A program made the translations under genes and the position numbers. Positions 13,263 through 13,330 of a stretch of 13,330 bases of DNA are shown in pieces. Source of the stretch: Candidatus Sodaliphilus limicaballi (lineage in GTDB: Bacteria > Bacteroidota > Bacteroidia > Bacteroidales > Muribaculaceae); the NCBI GenBank assembly GCA_018065815.1, contig JAGHSP010000022.1, forward strand, positions 1 to 13,330. Reading direction: 5' to 3'. Under the pieces are notes generated by a model, which worked only from the letters and a program-made list of their open reading frames with translations, was not told the origin of the DNA and ran no database searches. The stretch's first letter is position 1. Each line of letters starts with the position of its first letter.

Positions 13263-13330
13263 TAAAAAAAATCAATACACACCACCCACTATCCAGCACA
13301 AAAAAAACACCCTTCACACCTTATATATAT

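Noticed and set aside
13226..13285. Upstream in-frame start for topA at 13285
   Set aside because: It would put the -7 promoter element inside the gene and add residues not typical of TopA, which begins MAKNLVIVESPAKAKTI.
13263..13330. A-rich and TA-repeat DNA at the right edge
   Set aside because: Too short and simple to call; no -33 TTTG for topA, no gene start and no clear repeat beyond the final TATATATAT.
1..13330. CRISPR array, tRNA/rRNA genes, insertion sequences, phage or toxin-antitoxin genes
   Set aside because: No regularly spaced 25-40-bp repeats, no cloverleaf or rRNA-like sequence, no transposase or integrase motif was found on either strand.

Overview
The window looks like a chromosomal segment from a member of the Bacteroidales (Bacteroidota), possibly a gut Muribaculaceae/Prevotellaceae-type organism; the family is inference. 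The evidence is as follows. Genes start without Shine-Dalgarno sequences, behind A-rich leaders. Two promoter-like sites match the Bacteroidota -7 consensus TAnnTTTG, and one also has a correctly spaced -33 TTTG. The gene families (nrdD/nrdG, a TopA with C-terminal GRFGP repeats, and a receiver plus PPDK-type ATP-grasp protein) fit this phylum. Coding DNA is moderately GC-rich and intergenic DNA is very AT-rich.

Layout. Positions 1-544 are a long AT-rich intergenic region. It holds 9-bp-periodic ATCAGTG repeats, a 17-bp direct repeat (GAAAAAGTTGTCCAAAA) with a third partial copy, a good promoter and a hairpin plus T-run in the leader. The + strand then carries nrdD and nrdG, which encode the anaerobic ribonucleotide reductase and its activase. 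They are separated by a striking 37-bp near-palindrome made of four TCTAGANNN units. nrdG converges with a minus-strand gene 13 bp away.

Positions 3365-13225 are five minus-strand genes. In transcription order they are topA (DNA topoisomerase I), a large protein with two receiver-like domains and a PPDK/PEP-synthase-type ATP-grasp domain, a 695-residue coiled-coil protein of unknown function, an MBOAT O-acyltransferase and an SGNH-like membrane-anchored partner. Gaps are 48, 30, 30 and 3 bp, and the only promoter I can see is in front of topA, so read-through along the whole set is plausible but unproven.

How the genes work together. nrdD/nrdG form a self-contained system for making dNTPs without oxygen. 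The MBOAT/SGNH pair is a typical envelope O-acylation module. The ATP-grasp and coiled-coil proteins are the least understood. The first keeps the ATP-binding half of PEP synthase but lacks the recognisable swivelling-His and PEP-binding domains. The second has an amphipathic N-terminus, a long coiled coil, a Lys/Glu block, a Pro-Glu linker and a C-terminal QLSLW that resembles a sliding-clamp-binding peptide. These two genes are the best candidates for undescribed biology here. No tRNA, rRNA, CRISPR array, insertion sequence or phage gene was found.
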